Below are positions 40,949 through 50,678 of a stretch of 64,000 nt of DNA, piece by piece (the first letter of the stretch is position 1; each line of letters opens with the position of its first letter). The notes beneath the pieces are model-generated. The model saw only the letters and a program-made list of their open reading frames with translations, searched no databases and was not told where the DNA came from. Both the position numbers and the translations under genes were made by a program. The stretch covers positions 3,479 through 67,478 of the forward strand of contig CAZFHA010000021.1 of assembly GCA_964518595.1 (NCBI GenBank), given 5' to 3'. The DNA is from CAZFHA01 sp964518595. Its GTDB lineage: Bacteria; Bacillota; Clostridia; Saccharofermentanales; Saccharofermentanaceae.

Positions 40949-40977
40949 AGGATAACATGGTCAATAGGTCTTGTCAA
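40949..40977 (-). promoter_or_regulatory. Predicted rplU operon promoter
   Basis: Minus strand TTGACA, 17 nt, TATCCT. The -35 and spacer are consensus. The same TATCCT -10 is used by the rpsF promoter. Confidence 0.75.
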
Positions 40978-41044
40978 ATTAAATCAACCGAAAAAACTAT
41001 TAAAATCCATGCCCTTTTTCACTGCTTCTAGCGGACGGAAAGCT

Positions 41045-42496
41045 TTACTCTGCAGCATTTTGTTCAATAGTGACCTTCATAGAAGCCTGCTTATTTTGTT
41101 TCTGCCGCTGGATAAAACTTCGGCTTTCAGAAACTACAATGCCAGACAAAGCTAAGAGGGCAATCAAATTCGGCAAGGCCATAAGAGCATTAAATATATC
41201 TGCAGTCTCCCAAACAGCTTTCACAGTGATATAGGGGCCGATAAACACAGCTAAAATATAAAGCCAGCGATAAACTCGAACAGGCGTCTTTTTCCCATCG
41301 ACTAAGTACTCTAAGCAGCGTTCGCCATAATAATCCCAGCCAACAATGGTGGTGAAGGCAAAGAAGGTCAGACAAATCATCAATAAAAACGCACTGACGG
41401 TTTCCGGCAAGGGTAAACCATTTTGAAAAGCGTGCGAGGTAACGGCTACCCCCTCTAAGCCAATATTCCAGGAGCTCATGGTTATAATAGAAAGACCCGT
41501 CATGGTACAAATAATGATGGTATCAATAAATGTGCCGGTCATAGATACCAAGCCTTGACGCGCCGGCTCCTTTGTTCTGGCAGCAGCAGCAGCTATGGGG
41601 GCACTCCCCAATCCAGACTCATTGGAGAAAATTCCCCGGGCAATGCCTTTTTGCATGGCTACCAGCATAGCACCAAACATGCCCCCGGTAGCTGCCCGAA
41701 GTCCAAAAGCGCCTTCAAAAACCTGGGATAAAGCATCAGGTATTTTTTGACTATTAGTAACAAGTAAAATCAGGCAGAGCACCACATATGTAATTGCCAT
41801 AAAGGGAACAACAATTTGAGATACCCCCGAAATACGCTTAATGCCGCCAATAATAACCAGTCCGGCAAATAAAGTAACAATAGCTCCGCTGATAATTACA
41901 GTCCAAGAAAAAGTTTGGCTCCCTAACGTTATACTCCAACTATTTTCCGGATCGAAGAAACGGTTAACAGCCGAGGAGATTCCGTTTACTTGGGTAATGG
42001 TTCCAATACCCAGCAAACCGGCTAACATACCAAACAGGGCAAAAAGCTTTGCGAGCCAACGCCATTTCATCCCCATGCCTTTTTCAATATAGTAAAACGG
42101 GCCACCCAATACATGGTTATTCTTATCAATATGCCTAAACTTAATAGCTAAAAGTCCTTCGGCATATTTGGTTGCCATGCCAAAAAAAGCTGCAATCCAC
42201 ATCCAAAAAAGCGCCCCAGGCCCACCAACGACAATGGCAGTGGCAACACCGACAATATTCCCCGTTCCGATGGTCGCTGACAAAGCCGTACATAATGCGG
42301 CAAAACTGCTAATCTCACCCTCTCCGGAAGACTCATTCTTAACCATAAAACGTAAAGCTTTAGGAAGCTGAAATAGCTGTAAAAGCTTAAGCCTTATAGT
42401 TAAATAAATACCTGTAGATAGAATAAGGACGATTAGCGGTATCCCCCAGACAACTTCGTTAATTCCTGAGATAATACCCCCCAGTTGTTCAAACAT
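41045..42496 (-). CDS. Sodium:alanine symporter (AgcS family)
   Basis: A 483-residue membrane transporter with about 11 helices that takes up alanine or glycine with sodium. Signature segments are SATIGTGNIVGVATAIVVGGPGALFWMW (split around residue 75-100), IFSNESGLGSAPIAAAAARTK and the late VGWDYYGERCLEYL. Its length is standard for AgcS/DagA. It is followed by the rplU promoter on the same strand with no obvious terminator in between. It is separated from the Gfo/Idh gene upstream by 52 nt. Confidence 0.95.
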   Translation of the reverse strand: MFEQLGGIISGINEVVWGIPLIVLILSTGIYLTIRLKLLQLFQLPKALRFMVKNESSGEGEISSFAALCTALSATIGTGNIVGVATAIVVGGPGALFWMWIAAFFGMATKYAEGLLAIKFRHIDKNNHVLGGPFYYIEKGMGMKWRWLAKLFALFGMLAGLLGIGTITQVNGISSAVNRFFDPENSWSITLGSQTFSWTVIISGAIVTLFAGLVIIGGIKRISGVSQIVVPFMAITYVVLCLILLVTNSQKIPDALSQVFEGAFGLRAATGGMFGAMLVAMQKGIARGIFSNESGLGSAPIAAAAARTKEPARQGLVSMTGTFIDTIIICTMTGLSIITMSSWNIGLEGVAVTSHAFQNGLPLPETVSAFLLMICLTFFAFTTIVGWDYYGERCLEYLVDGKKTPVRVYRWLYILAVFIGPYITVKAVWETADIFNALMALPNLIALLALSGIVVSESRSFIQRQKQNKQASMKVTIEQNAAE

Positions 42497-42548
42497 TGTT
42501 CCCTCCTTGTGATCTAAATAGTAGTAATTTTATAGAAATACTCCGGTC

Positions 42549-43529
42549 TTAGGTAAAATAAATTTTACTCTCTTGCCGAATTTTTTCTAAGGTTTCTGAA
42601 ACCGTTAAAGAAAGCTGCGCCATATATGTATAGTCTTGCCGGTTTTCACTATATTTTCGAATATAGTAATAAAAAGCTTTAGCTTCACCTGCCATAAGGG
42701 CAATTTTCTCTTTTTTTCCAGTCAACACTTCCTCTCGTCCGTCGTGCCAACGGATTTTCAGTGTCTCAAGTCTGGAGATAGAACCAATCGTAATTGTCCC
42801 CAGTGAGCCTTGTATTTCCGAACCTAAGCCACCATCACCAATTTTGGAGTAACTAAGATTTACGGTCTTATCTTTGTACTGTAGCAGAGCACTTCCGCAA
42901 CAATCCGAGCCACTTTCCAGAAAGCTGGCGGAAGCCTTGACGTCCTCTGGTGCACCAAATAAGTCTATAGCTGGATACACACAATAAACACCTAAGTCCA
43001 TCAGGCAGCCTGTGCCAAAATGGGGATTAAAGATATTAGGCAGTTCCCCGCGCAAATAGGCCGGATATTTAGATGACAGCTGAGAGTAATCAAAACGAGC
43101 AAGGGAAATAGTACCAATTCTTCCAACTGCCTCCCTGAGAACAAGGCGCTCAGGAAGGTGCATCATCATAAGCGCTTCCAGATATATTAAAGCCCGCTGC
43201 TGGGCAATCTCTCTAAGTTCCTCTTGCTCCTGCAAAGATATGGTCATAGGTTTCTCACAAAGCACATGCTTTCTGGCTAACAGAAAAACTTTGCTCTGCT
43301 CATAATGTAGACTATTGGGACTTGCAATATAGACAGCCTCTATCTGGGAGTCTTTGGCCATCTCCTGTAAATCATCATAAACCTGGGGAATAGAAAACTG
43401 CCGAGCAAACGCCTCACCATGAGCCAGACTCCGAGAATAAACCGCTTCAAACTGAAAAAGTTGCGTTGAGGTAGCGGCCAGAATAAAATTTTCTGTAATC
43501 CAACTTGTACCAACAATACCGATTTTCAT
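42549..43529 (-). CDS. Gfo/Idh/MocA-family oxidoreductase
   Basis: A 326-residue NAD(P)-binding oxidoreductase. The Rossmann motif is KIGIVGTSWITENFI and the catalytic EKP motif is HVLCEKPMTISL (about residue 92). The C-terminal sheet domain includes GTGCLMDLGVYCVYP. The EKP and DLGVY features are canonical. It lies 10 nt downstream of the alpha/beta hydrolase gene, so they are co-transcribed. The substrate is unknown. It is only distantly similar to the paralogue at 9527-10501. Confidence 0.9.
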   Translation of the reverse strand: MKIGIVGTSWITENFILAATSTQLFQFEAVYSRSLAHGEAFARQFSIPQVYDDLQEMAKDSQIEAVYIASPNSLHYEQSKVFLLARKHVLCEKPMTISLQEQEELREIAQQRALIYLEALMMMHLPERLVLREAVGRIGTISLARFDYSQLSSKYPAYLRGELPNIFNPHFGTGCLMDLGVYCVYPAIDLFGAPEDVKASASFLESGSDCCGSALLQYKDKTVNLSYSKIGDGGLGSEIQGSLGTITIGSISRLETLKIRWHDGREEVLTGKKEKIALMAGEAKAFYYYIRKYSENRQDYTYMAQLSLTVSETLEKIRQESKIYFT

Positions 43530-43539
43530 AAAAACTCCT

Positions 43540-44277
43540 TTACTGCATAAAACCCAGCTGCTTACTAAAGGCGATGATTTTTTCTACGGTGATTTCTTGC
43601 TGCTCTTGCCGCGATATTGTGGCTTGTCCATCTCCGCCTTGCTCACCGTAATCACCAAAATAGGCATGATTACCACCTTCGATTTCGAAAAAAGTCCTAT
43701 CTTGCAGCAAAAGTGATTCTGATGCAAGGAGCTTCTCACGATTTACTACTAAGTCCTTACTCCCATAAAGAACCAGAGCCGGAAGGTCTGTTTCTTTCGT
43801 GGGATAAGCTGCCAGCAAAACTATGCCTTTTAAACTTGTACTATTATCAGCGGCAAAGGAAGCCGCCATAGCGCCCCCCAGAGAATGACCGGATACAAGC
43901 CAGTTACTAATCTCCGGCCGAGCTTCTTTAGCTCGATTGGCAGCACCAATGTCAAAAACAGCCAATTGAAAGGGAACTTTTAATAGCACACAAGTCAAGC
44001 CTTCTTCAGCCAACCGATGCATTAATGGAGCATACGCACGAAAATCAACTTTCCCACCGGGATAAAAAGCCAGCCCCAGATCAGACGCTTCTTTGCCTTC
44101 AAAAACAATCAAATCTGCCTGTTCCTCAACCGAAACCCTATCTGAAGATTGTAATGCTGTCAGAGCCTGCGGTAATGGTCTGTAATAATCCTGAACATAA
44201 ATCAAAAATCCACCAAGACCAGCTAAAAGAACAACTAAAAAAACGATCAATATCTTAAGCCAAAGTTTCTTCTTCAT
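43540..44277 (-). CDS. Membrane-anchored alpha/beta hydrolase
   Basis: A 245-residue protein with an N-terminal signal anchor (LWLKILIVFLVVLLAGLGGFLIY cluster, residues 4-27) and an extracytoplasmic alpha/beta hydrolase domain. The nucleophile elbow is SGHSLGGAMAASFA, the acid residue is in LVLYGSKDLVV, and the histidine in IEGGNHAYFGDYG, so the triad is complete. It resembles the small Abhydrolase_5 family of Gram-positive lipoprotein-like hydrolases. The start at 44277 follows GAGAGG. The adjacent upstream gene encodes a second, degenerate hydrolase fold. Confidence 0.82.
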   Translation of the reverse strand: MKKKLWLKILIVFLVVLLAGLGGFLIYVQDYYRPLPQALTALQSSDRVSVEEQADLIVFEGKEASDLGLAFYPGGKVDFRAYAPLMHRLAEEGLTCVLLKVPFQLAVFDIGAANRAKEARPEISNWLVSGHSLGGAMAASFAADNSTSLKGIVLLAAYPTKETDLPALVLYGSKDLVVNREKLLASESLLLQDRTFFEIEGGNHAYFGDYGEQGGDGQATISRQEQQEITVEKIIAFSKQLGFMQ

Positions 44278-44367
44278 CGTACTACCTCTCATATGACCCA
44301 AGTCTAGACTACTTAACAGATAAAAAATAGTTTAGCATAGAAAGAGTAATCATAACCAGAGGCAAGT

Positions 44368-45822
44368 TTAAAAGAGAAAAACTATAAGATATAGCAACGC
44401 ACCCAAGAGAGCCGGTGGCCAGCAGCGTCGGCTCAGTCGATAAAGATGTTGCCCCAAAATCAGCCAAAGCATTGCTACTAAGGTACCGCCCATTGCTTCC
44501 GCGCCCAGAGTGCCTTGTCCCATGATAAATAGAGCGATAGCACTCGTAAAGCTAAATAGTAAAAGCATACCCTCAAATAAAAACCATTTCCTTTGAGTCA
44601 TAATGGCCAGCGAAAGCGACTGCCAATAAATCAAGCCTAAAACAAAAGCAAGCACTCCCAATGCTAAGGAAATACCCAAACGAATAAGACTAAAAGAACT
44701 GGGAAATCGGTTCCCCATAACTAAAAGTACTATCGGGATAGTAATTCCCAGCAGTGACGCTAAAGCCATAATCAGGCCGTTAGCCGGTGGACTTTTCAAA
44801 TCAGATTTCCGAAAAACAAAAGGGTAATGAAGGACACCATAGACCAATAGCCAGATCAAAGAGCTACCTGCCAAGTAGATTGAAAAGCTATTCATTTCTC
44901 CTCTTGAAAGCAAAATTAGTATCAATCCCATTAGTATGGCTGTAATCCATAGAAGTAAATAATAGAGTGGCAAGATTCGTTTGTAGGCTTTAATAACAGT
45001 TTCGGAGTAAAGGGAGGCAGTCATACTGACACCTTTAACTTTAAGAAAACAACCAATGCCAAGAATGAAAAGAACAATAGAAAAAAAGCGAAGCATTTGC
45101 GAAACCATAAACTGCCCAGATAATGCACTATCTGTGCTCAAAATATAGTTCTGAAAGAAGTGACTAACCTGACTCTGCACCATGGGTAAAGAGGCTAAAA
45201 AAACCTCAGGAGCAAGCCACTTCGGCCAACTCTGTAAGTATAGATAGCGATTAGCATCCGCGCTGATATAAGTTCTGCCACCCATTCCTGCCGAGGAAAA
45301 TCCTGTAGCCAATGTAGCATCTTCCCCAGAAAGACGCTCGTACAATAAACGAGTAGAGATATCATCTCTGGCCATAATTGCCAGAGGCTTCGAAGGATTA
45401 TTGTAGCCGAAGTTCTTTGTTGCTTCTACCGAAAAAGTGCTGGGCGCAAGTAAAACCGCACCAATAACATTGCTCTTATCGGTAGCGGCCTGCAAAGCCA
45501 GAAGTCCTGTGGGCCCAAGAGCCACCAAAACCACCGGTTGCTCAGAATACTTAAGCATCACCTTATCTAAAACGGCTTGCTGAGTCTCCTGATTATTAGA
45601 AAAATCAAGGGCAACAAACTCGTAATTCATTCCCATTGACTCGTACATTTGTTTATAAATAGTAGTAGGAAACCAACTTCCTCCACTACCTAGAGTTAAA
45701 ACAGTTGGCTCTTCTCCACGCTGAGCCACCCTGACATTCAAGAGTCCACTTTGCAAAAATAAAGTTAAAATCACCGCTAAGGTCAGGAACGTGGCGGCAA
45801 GTTTTCCGAAATGTCTGTTCAT
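44368..45822 (-). CDS. Alpha/beta-hydrolase-like domain fused to multi-pass membrane domain, unknown
   Basis: A 484-residue protein I cannot assign. After an N-terminal signal anchor (LAATFLTLAVILTLFL) comes about 200 residues that look like an extracytoplasmic alpha/beta hydrolase. The oxyanion-type loop is LTLGSGGSW, the elbow region VVLVALGPTGLLALQAA has Thr where Ser is expected, and a possible acid loop is MARDD. The C-terminal half has about eight membrane helices from near residue 240. The catalytic Ser is missing, so the domain may bind a ligand rather than cut it. It starts 15 nt after spoVG, implying co-transcription. Confidence 0.6.
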   Translation of the reverse strand: MNRHFGKLAATFLTLAVILTLFLQSGLLNVRVAQRGEEPTVLTLGSGGSWFPTTIYKQMYESMGMNYEFVALDFSNNQETQQAVLDKVMLKYSEQPVVLVALGPTGLLALQAATDKSNVIGAVLLAPSTFSVEATKNFGYNNPSKPLAIMARDDISTRLLYERLSGEDATLATGFSSAGMGGRTYISADANRYLYLQSWPKWLAPEVFLASLPMVQSQVSHFFQNYILSTDSALSGQFMVSQMLRFFSIVLFILGIGCFLKVKGVSMTASLYSETVIKAYKRILPLYYLLLWITAILMGLILILLSRGEMNSFSIYLAGSSLIWLLVYGVLHYPFVFRKSDLKSPPANGLIMALASLLGITIPIVLLVMGNRFPSSFSLIRLGISLALGVLAFVLGLIYWQSLSLAIMTQRKWFLFEGMLLLFSFTSAIALFIMGQGTLGAEAMGGTLVAMLWLILGQHLYRLSRRCWPPALLGALLYLIVFLF

Positions 45823-45836
45823 CCTTCGTCTTTCAC

Positions 45837-46211
45837 CTATGGTGTTTCAATCTCATAACCTTGATGCATAGACAAGCCATACTCTTGTAGTAGTCCAGGT
45901 TCTACCAAGGAATCCTCTTCTCCATGAATTGGATGACTGAGTCCAGAGGCCTGCTCTTTCACCGCTTGCTGATACTTATCCAGTACCGCAGCCGAAAGCT
46001 CATCCCTAAAAGTAGAATTGATAGGATGGACAATGTCCTTAAACTCGCCTTCGGCTGTCTTTCGGCTCGGCATTGCAATAAACAAGCCTCTTGCTCCCTC
46101 AATTACCTTGACATCATGCACTACAAAGGCATTATCAAATGTGATCGAAACTACCGCTCTCATTTTGCTTTCCATGGAAAGTCTACGAATAATAATACTT
46201 GTAATCTCCAT
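45837..46211 (-). CDS. spoVG: SpoVG regulatory protein
   Basis: A 124-residue SpoVG. The core MEITSIIIRR, MRAVVSITFDNAFVVHDVKVI and GLFIAMPSRKT are highly conserved, followed by FKDIVHPINSTFRDEL. SpoVG is a small DNA/RNA-binding protein that affects septation and many surface or virulence traits; it also occurs in non-sporulating bacteria, so it does not prove sporulation. The tail after residue 95 is longer than usual. It has a good RBS (GAGGTAGACAGGT). The promoter is not clear in the divergent gap with murC. Confidence 0.96.
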   Translation of the reverse strand: MEITSIIIRRLSMESKMRAVVSITFDNAFVVHDVKVIEGARGLFIAMPSRKTAEGEFKDIVHPINSTFRDELSAAVLDKYQQAVKEQASGLSHPIHGEEDSLVEPGLLQEYGLSMHQGYEIETP

Positions 46212-46467
46212 ACCTGTCTACCTCACCTGTCATCTCACCGATTTTCATGAAAAATACAAATGTTTTACATTTTTCATTATTAATATATTACCCTGAAGCA
46301 CTAAGGCTAGTATATAGCGAAGATAAAATTTCGATAGAAAATAGAAATACATCCACTGCATTTGTGCTAGTTGCACATCATAAAAATCAAAAAAAGTGAT
46401 AATTATGATCTTTTTTCACATTCAAAGGAATTTTTACCATCATTTTATCACTCTTTTGCTAGAGATT
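46212..46467. other. Divergent spoVG-murC gap
   Basis: AT-rich intergenic DNA without a gene. It contains the 12-bp perfect palindrome TTTTCATGAAAA (46243-46254) in the spoVG leader and several AT-rich -10-like hexamers near 46280 on the minus strand. No clear spoVG -35 is seen. Confidence 0.5.
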
Positions 46468-46496
46468 TTTCCAGCTTTGCTCCTATGTTGTATAAT
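46468..46496 (+). promoter_or_regulatory. Predicted murC promoter
   Basis: TTTCCA, 17 nt, TATAAT, about 48 nt before the start. A small GCCATA-CTA-TATGGC hairpin (about 46514-46528) lies in the leader just before the RBS. Confidence 0.65.
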
Positions 46497-46544
46497 GTTT
46501 CTAAAACATAACCGCCATACTATATGGCAGTAAAGGATTATTTT

Positions 46545-48041
46545 ATGCCAATAGAAGATAAAACTACTCACCCTGCTCACTCTTCTAAGCCTATTTCTAA
46601 AGAGGATCTTTCCTTTTTACCTTCAGGAGCAAAACTCTATTTTGTTGGTATCGGTGGAATTAGTATGAGTGGTCTAGCCGAGATCTCCATGCATCTAGGT
46701 TATAGCGTCGCCGGTTCTGACATGCACTTGTCTGCACGTACTCAAGGTCTTGTGAATAAAGGGGCCAAAGTCTTTCCTACCCAAGCCTGGGAAAACATTG
46801 AATCCTTTCAACCAGATCTTGTTATACATACTGCAGCAATCTTACCGAACAATTCTGAACTTTCCTACTCTCGCAGTCATGGCTTCAAAACCGTTGACAG
46901 AGCACAATTCTTAGGCTATTTAACGGCGGGTTTTGAAAAAGTCATCAATATCGCTGGGACTCACGGCAAAACGACAACGACAGCAATGACCTCCCTTATT
47001 CTTTGGGAAGCCGCCTTTGACCCCACTGTGCACTTAGGTGCTGAGTTATCCATTTTTTCTGGCAGTGTGCGCATGGGCTATGAAAATAAATTACTTGTTT
47101 CCGAAGCTTGCGAATATCAACATTCCTTTCTTAAATTCTACTCAACCACCGCAGCTATTACTAATATTGATTACGATCATGTAGATTGTTTTGCTAATCT
47201 GGAAGAGGTCATAGACGCCTTTGCTCATTTTGGCGAGAAAATTTCTGAGGATGGCATTTTGGTAGTACCTGCCTTTGACGAGAATATTCCGGAAACACTG
47301 GAGCGTATGAAAAATTATCGCAGCGAACTTGGCCTATCAATGCCCCGAATAATCAGCACCGGAACAGCTGAGGATGTCTTCCCACTTACCGGGCAAAAAC
47401 CAGAAGTATACGCTGATAACATTACCTATCAAAATGGCTATCCTCAGTTTTCCGTTTATGTTAACAACCAGTATTTCGCTCAAATACAGCTACAAGTTCC
47501 TGGGAAACATAACCTCTATAATGCACTGACAGCAATTGCCTGCGCTTATGCCAACGGGGCTGAAGCTTCCGCCATTACAAAAGCCTTAGAAAGCTTTGAT
47601 GGAGCTGATGGCCGTTATACCTTTAAAGGAACTTTCCAAGGTGCTGCCGTGGTGGTCGACTATGCCCATCATCCAGCTGCTGCCAGAGCTACGCTTGCCG
47701 CCGCTGAGCATATTCCCCACAAAGATTTATGGGTAGTTTTTCAACCTCTGACCTTTAACCGAACCCAAGCTCTTTTTGATGATTTTGTCTCTAGTCTACT
47801 TCCGGCTCCACATATCTTATTTTCTGAAATTTTTTCTGACCGAGAAATAAATCCCGGCACGGTTTCCTCAAAGGACTTAGCACAAAAAATCAATAGTTTA
47901 GGTGGAAAAGCTGAATTTTTCGAGGACAAAAAGGACATTGTTCTCCGCCTTAAGACCCTTGTAAAAGAAGGTGATCTTCTTTTGATACTTGGCCCGGAAG
48001 ATATTCGAGAACTAGCTGATGACCTGGTTATCACTCCCTAA
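46545..48041 (+). CDS. murC: UDP-N-acetylmuramate--L-alanine ligase
   Basis: MurC adds L-alanine to UDP-MurNAc in peptidoglycan synthesis. The 498-residue product has the N-terminal YFVGIGGISMSGLAEI and the ATP motif IAGTHGKTTTTAM (about residue 140). The Mur ligase region includes SEACEYQHSFL and NIDYDHVDCF. The C-terminal domain has YAHHPAAARATL. ATG 46545 is preferred because AAAGGA lies 7 nt upstream; an ATG at 46524 would overlap that signal. It is a single plus-strand gene with its own promoter and a strong terminator. The other mur genes are not here. Confidence 0.97.
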   Translation: MPIEDKTTHPAHSSKPISKEDLSFLPSGAKLYFVGIGGISMSGLAEISMHLGYSVAGSDMHLSARTQGLVNKGAKVFPTQAWENIESFQPDLVIHTAAILPNNSELSYSRSHGFKTVDRAQFLGYLTAGFEKVINIAGTHGKTTTTAMTSLILWEAAFDPTVHLGAELSIFSGSVRMGYENKLLVSEACEYQHSFLKFYSTTAAITNIDYDHVDCFANLEEVIDAFAHFGEKISEDGILVVPAFDENIPETLERMKNYRSELGLSMPRIISTGTAEDVFPLTGQKPEVYADNITYQNGYPQFSVYVNNQYFAQIQLQVPGKHNLYNALTAIACAYANGAEASAITKALESFDGADGRYTFKGTFQGAAVVVDYAHHPAAARATLAAAEHIPHKDLWVVFQPLTFNRTQALFDDFVSSLLPAPHILFSEIFSDREINPGTVSSKDLAQKINSLGGKAEFFEDKKDIVLRLKTLVKEGDLLLILGPEDIRELADDLVITP

Positions 48042-48070
48042 GCTAGACAAGTTAATTCCTAAAAAATGAG

Positions 48071-48094
48071 AGCAGCAGCAATGCTGCTTTTTTT
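48071..48094 (+). terminator. murC terminator
   Basis: Stem AGCAGCA / TGCTGCT, loop GCAA, followed by six Ts: a textbook rho-independent terminator 30 nt after murC. Confidence 0.92.
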
Positions 48095-48103
48095 ACATCA
48101 AAA

Positions 48104-48142
48104 AATCATCCCCCCAGGTCTGTTGAACTCGGAGGGATGATT
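48104..48142 (-). terminator. Terminator of the dnaB-tilS-hpt-ftsH operon
   Basis: Stem AATCATCCC / GGGATGATT (48104-48112 and 48134-48142), extended inward by two more pairs after a mismatch. On the minus strand the 3' arm runs into TTTTTTG. It ends the transcript 29 nt after ftsH. Confidence 0.88.
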
Positions 48143-48170
48143 CTTTTCATTCATACTAGGCTAATGGAAT

Positions 48171-50090
48171 TTAAGGATTAAATCCATCCTCAATCAGAGT
48201 CGGAACGGAAGTATCATCTAAAGATGTTGCCGGAGTTTCACCATTATTAATAAAAATAGTTTCAAACTCTTCGCCTTCAATTTTCTCTTTTTCAAGCAGG
48301 CGAACTGCCACAGCTTCTAAAATCATTCGTTTCGTTGTTAAGATATCAAGAACTGCTTTATAAGAATCCTCGATAATGTCATGAACCTCTTCATCAATGA
48401 CAGCTGCAACCTTCTCGCTGTAGTTCTGGACATGTCCGTAATCCTTGCCTAAGAAGACTTCAGAATCACTGCCAAATACCACATTACCTAAGCGCTGACT
48501 CATACCATACTTTGTCACCATATCTCTGGCAATACCGGCGCAGTTCTGTAAATCAGAGGAAGCTCCGGTACTTACTTCACCCAATACTAATTGCTCCGAA
48601 GCTCGCCCACCCAGTGAAATCATAATGTTATGAATGAGCTGCTGACGCGTAGCATAGTACATATCCTCATGAGGTTTATGGGCAGTATATCCACCGGCAC
48701 CACCGGCAGGAATAATAGATACCCGCTCAACCTTATCTGTTTCAGAAACAGTTCGCAAAACAATTGCATGTCCAGCCTCATGATAAGCAGTTAGCTTCTT
48801 CTCTTTTTCGCTGATAATCCGGCTCTTCTTCTCCGGTCCAATCATAATCTTAAAGACCGCTTCGGAAATATCCGCATAGGAAATTGATTTTTCATTATGC
48901 CGAGCAGCCAAAAGCGCAGCTTCATTCAAGAGATTCGCCAAATCAGCACCGGTAAAACCAGGCGTAATCTTAGCAATCTCATGTAAATCAACGTCCTCCG
49001 CCAAAGGCTTATTCTTGGCATGAACCTTAAGAATATCTTCTCTGCCCTTAATATCTGGGCGCATAACCACAATGCGCCGGTCAAAACGACCCGGACGTAA
49101 GAGAGCCGGATCAAGAATGTCCATACGGTTAGTAGCCGCAATAACAATAACACCTTCGTTAGGCCCGAAACCGTCCATCTCAACCAGTAGCTGGTTAAGA
49201 GTCTGTTCCCGTTCATCATGTCCGCCGCCGAGGCCCGCGCCTCTATGACGTCCGACAGCATCAATCTCATCAATGAAGATGATACAAGGGGCATTCTTTT
49301 TAGCATTATCAAACAGATCTCTTACTCGGCTGGCACCTACACCAACAAACATTTCAACAAAATCAGAACCGGAGATAGAGAAAAAAGGTACACCGGCTTC
49401 TCCAGCTACGGCCTTAGCCAGCAGGGTCTTACCTGTACCCGGAGCACCAAAGAGCATAATACCTCTAGGTATCTTTGCACCTAACTCTGAATACTTCTTC
49501 GGATTCTTTAAGAAGTCCACGACTTCTGTCAGTTCTTCTTTTTCTTCATCGGCACCGGCAACATCCGCAAAGGTAACCTTATTCTTGGAAGGGTCATTCA
49601 GCTTGGCTTTACTACGGCCAAAACTCATAGCACTCTTTCCATCACCTTGAGAACGAACCATCATAAACCAGAATACCAGCCCAATGCTAACAATCATGAG
49701 AATGATAAAAATAGCGTATAGAATACTGCTATAGTCGGTTGGACTCTCATACTTGAAGCCGGGGATAGTCTTGTTATTCTGAGCTTCCAATAAAATCCCC
49801 ATGACTCGGTCTACAGAAGCAGGTGGAACATCGTTCTTGATATTCTCCACCGTCTCTGGGGCACCATCCTTACCAGGTTCCGTATAGCGATACTCTAAGG
49901 TATAGCCTCGAAGAACTACCTCAGACACCCGCTTCTCACTGGATTGGATTCGAGTAAGAGATTCTGAAAGAGTAACCGGTTCCGACCCAGAATTGAAGAC
50001 GGAAACCATCCAAGCAGCAATTATCACCACTAAAAGTAAAACAAAATAAAATGAATAACCACCAAGCTTTTTCGGCGCAGTCTGGCTCAT
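48171..50090 (-). CDS. ftsH: ATP-dependent zinc metalloprotease FtsH
   Basis: Membrane-anchored AAA+ protease of 639 residues for quality control of membrane proteins. Two membrane helices (about residues 10-32 and 115-138) flank a small extracytoplasmic domain. The AAA module has Walker A FGAPGTGKTLLAKA, Walker B IIFIDEIDAVGR and the SRH ATNRMDILDPALLRPGRFDR. The protease site is HEAGHA. The start at 50090 overlaps the hpt stop (ATGA). The order tilS-hpt-ftsH is conserved across Bacillota. Confidence 0.97.
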   Translation of the reverse strand: MSQTAPKKLGGYSFYFVLLLVVIIAAWMVSVFNSGSEPVTLSESLTRIQSSEKRVSEVVLRGYTLEYRYTEPGKDGAPETVENIKNDVPPASVDRVMGILLEAQNNKTIPGFKYESPTDYSSILYAIFIILMIVSIGLVFWFMMVRSQGDGKSAMSFGRSKAKLNDPSKNKVTFADVAGADEEKEELTEVVDFLKNPKKYSELGAKIPRGIMLFGAPGTGKTLLAKAVAGEAGVPFFSISGSDFVEMFVGVGASRVRDLFDNAKKNAPCIIFIDEIDAVGRHRGAGLGGGHDEREQTLNQLLVEMDGFGPNEGVIVIAATNRMDILDPALLRPGRFDRRIVVMRPDIKGREDILKVHAKNKPLAEDVDLHEIAKITPGFTGADLANLLNEAALLAARHNEKSISYADISEAVFKIMIGPEKKSRIISEKEKKLTAYHEAGHAIVLRTVSETDKVERVSIIPAGGAGGYTAHKPHEDMYYATRQQLIHNIMISLGGRASEQLVLGEVSTGASSDLQNCAGIARDMVTKYGMSQRLGNVVFGSDSEVFLGKDYGHVQNYSEKVAAVIDEEVHDIIEDSYKAVLDILTTKRMILEAVAVRLLEKEKIEGEEFETIFINNGETPATSLDDTSVPTLIEDGFNP

Positions 50091-50626
50091 CCGTTCCCTC
50101 CTTCTGCCGCCAGAATGCATACATCTGGCAAGTTTCTATATTTCCCATCAAAATCAAGGCCATAGCCTATAATAAATTCATCTGGAATCGTAATACCGAT
50201 ATACTCAGCGGCAATATCGACCTTACGGCGGTCAGGTTTATCAAAAGCTGCACAAATTCTTAAACTTGCGGGCTCTCTTGTTAATAATATTTCTTTCAGG
50301 TGTTGGAGGGTGAGCCCTGAATCAACAATATCTTCAACAATAATCACATGTTGACCAGAAATATCCACGTCCATATCCTTAATAATTTTAACAATTCCTG
50401 AACTCTTGGTGCCACCATAGTAACTGGATACCGACATAAAATCTAATGTCACGGGAACAGATAACTTCCGTACCAAATCAGCCAAGAAAATAAAGGAACC
50501 CTTCAAAATGCCAACAATGACAATCTCCTTGCCCTCATAATCTTTAGAAATCTGATCAGCTATCCTTTGCACCATCTGCTCAATTCTGTCCCTAGAGATA
50601 AGAACATCCTTGATGTAATGAGCCAT
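50087..50626 (-). CDS. hpt: Hypoxanthine phosphoribosyltransferase
   Basis: Purine salvage enzyme joining hypoxanthine or guanine to PRPP. The 179-residue product has the PRPP motif VIIVEDIVDSGLTLQHL (about residues 93-109), SVSSYYGGTKSSG and the C-terminal DEFIIGYGLDFDGKYRNL. It is preceded by AAGGAGGAGC and overlaps ftsH by 4 nt. In Bacillus this protein is linked with TilS in one transcript, as here. Confidence 0.96.
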   Translation of the reverse strand: MAHYIKDVLISRDRIEQMVQRIADQISKDYEGKEIVIVGILKGSFIFLADLVRKLSVPVTLDFMSVSSYYGGTKSSGIVKIIKDMDVDISGQHVIIVEDIVDSGLTLQHLKEILLTREPASLRICAAFDKPDRRKVDIAAEYIGITIPDEFIIGYGLDFDGKYRNLPDVCILAAEGGNG

Positions 50627-50678
50627 GCCTATGCTCCTCCTTATTATTTAGACTTTGTAATGACCGTATAGATTAGTT

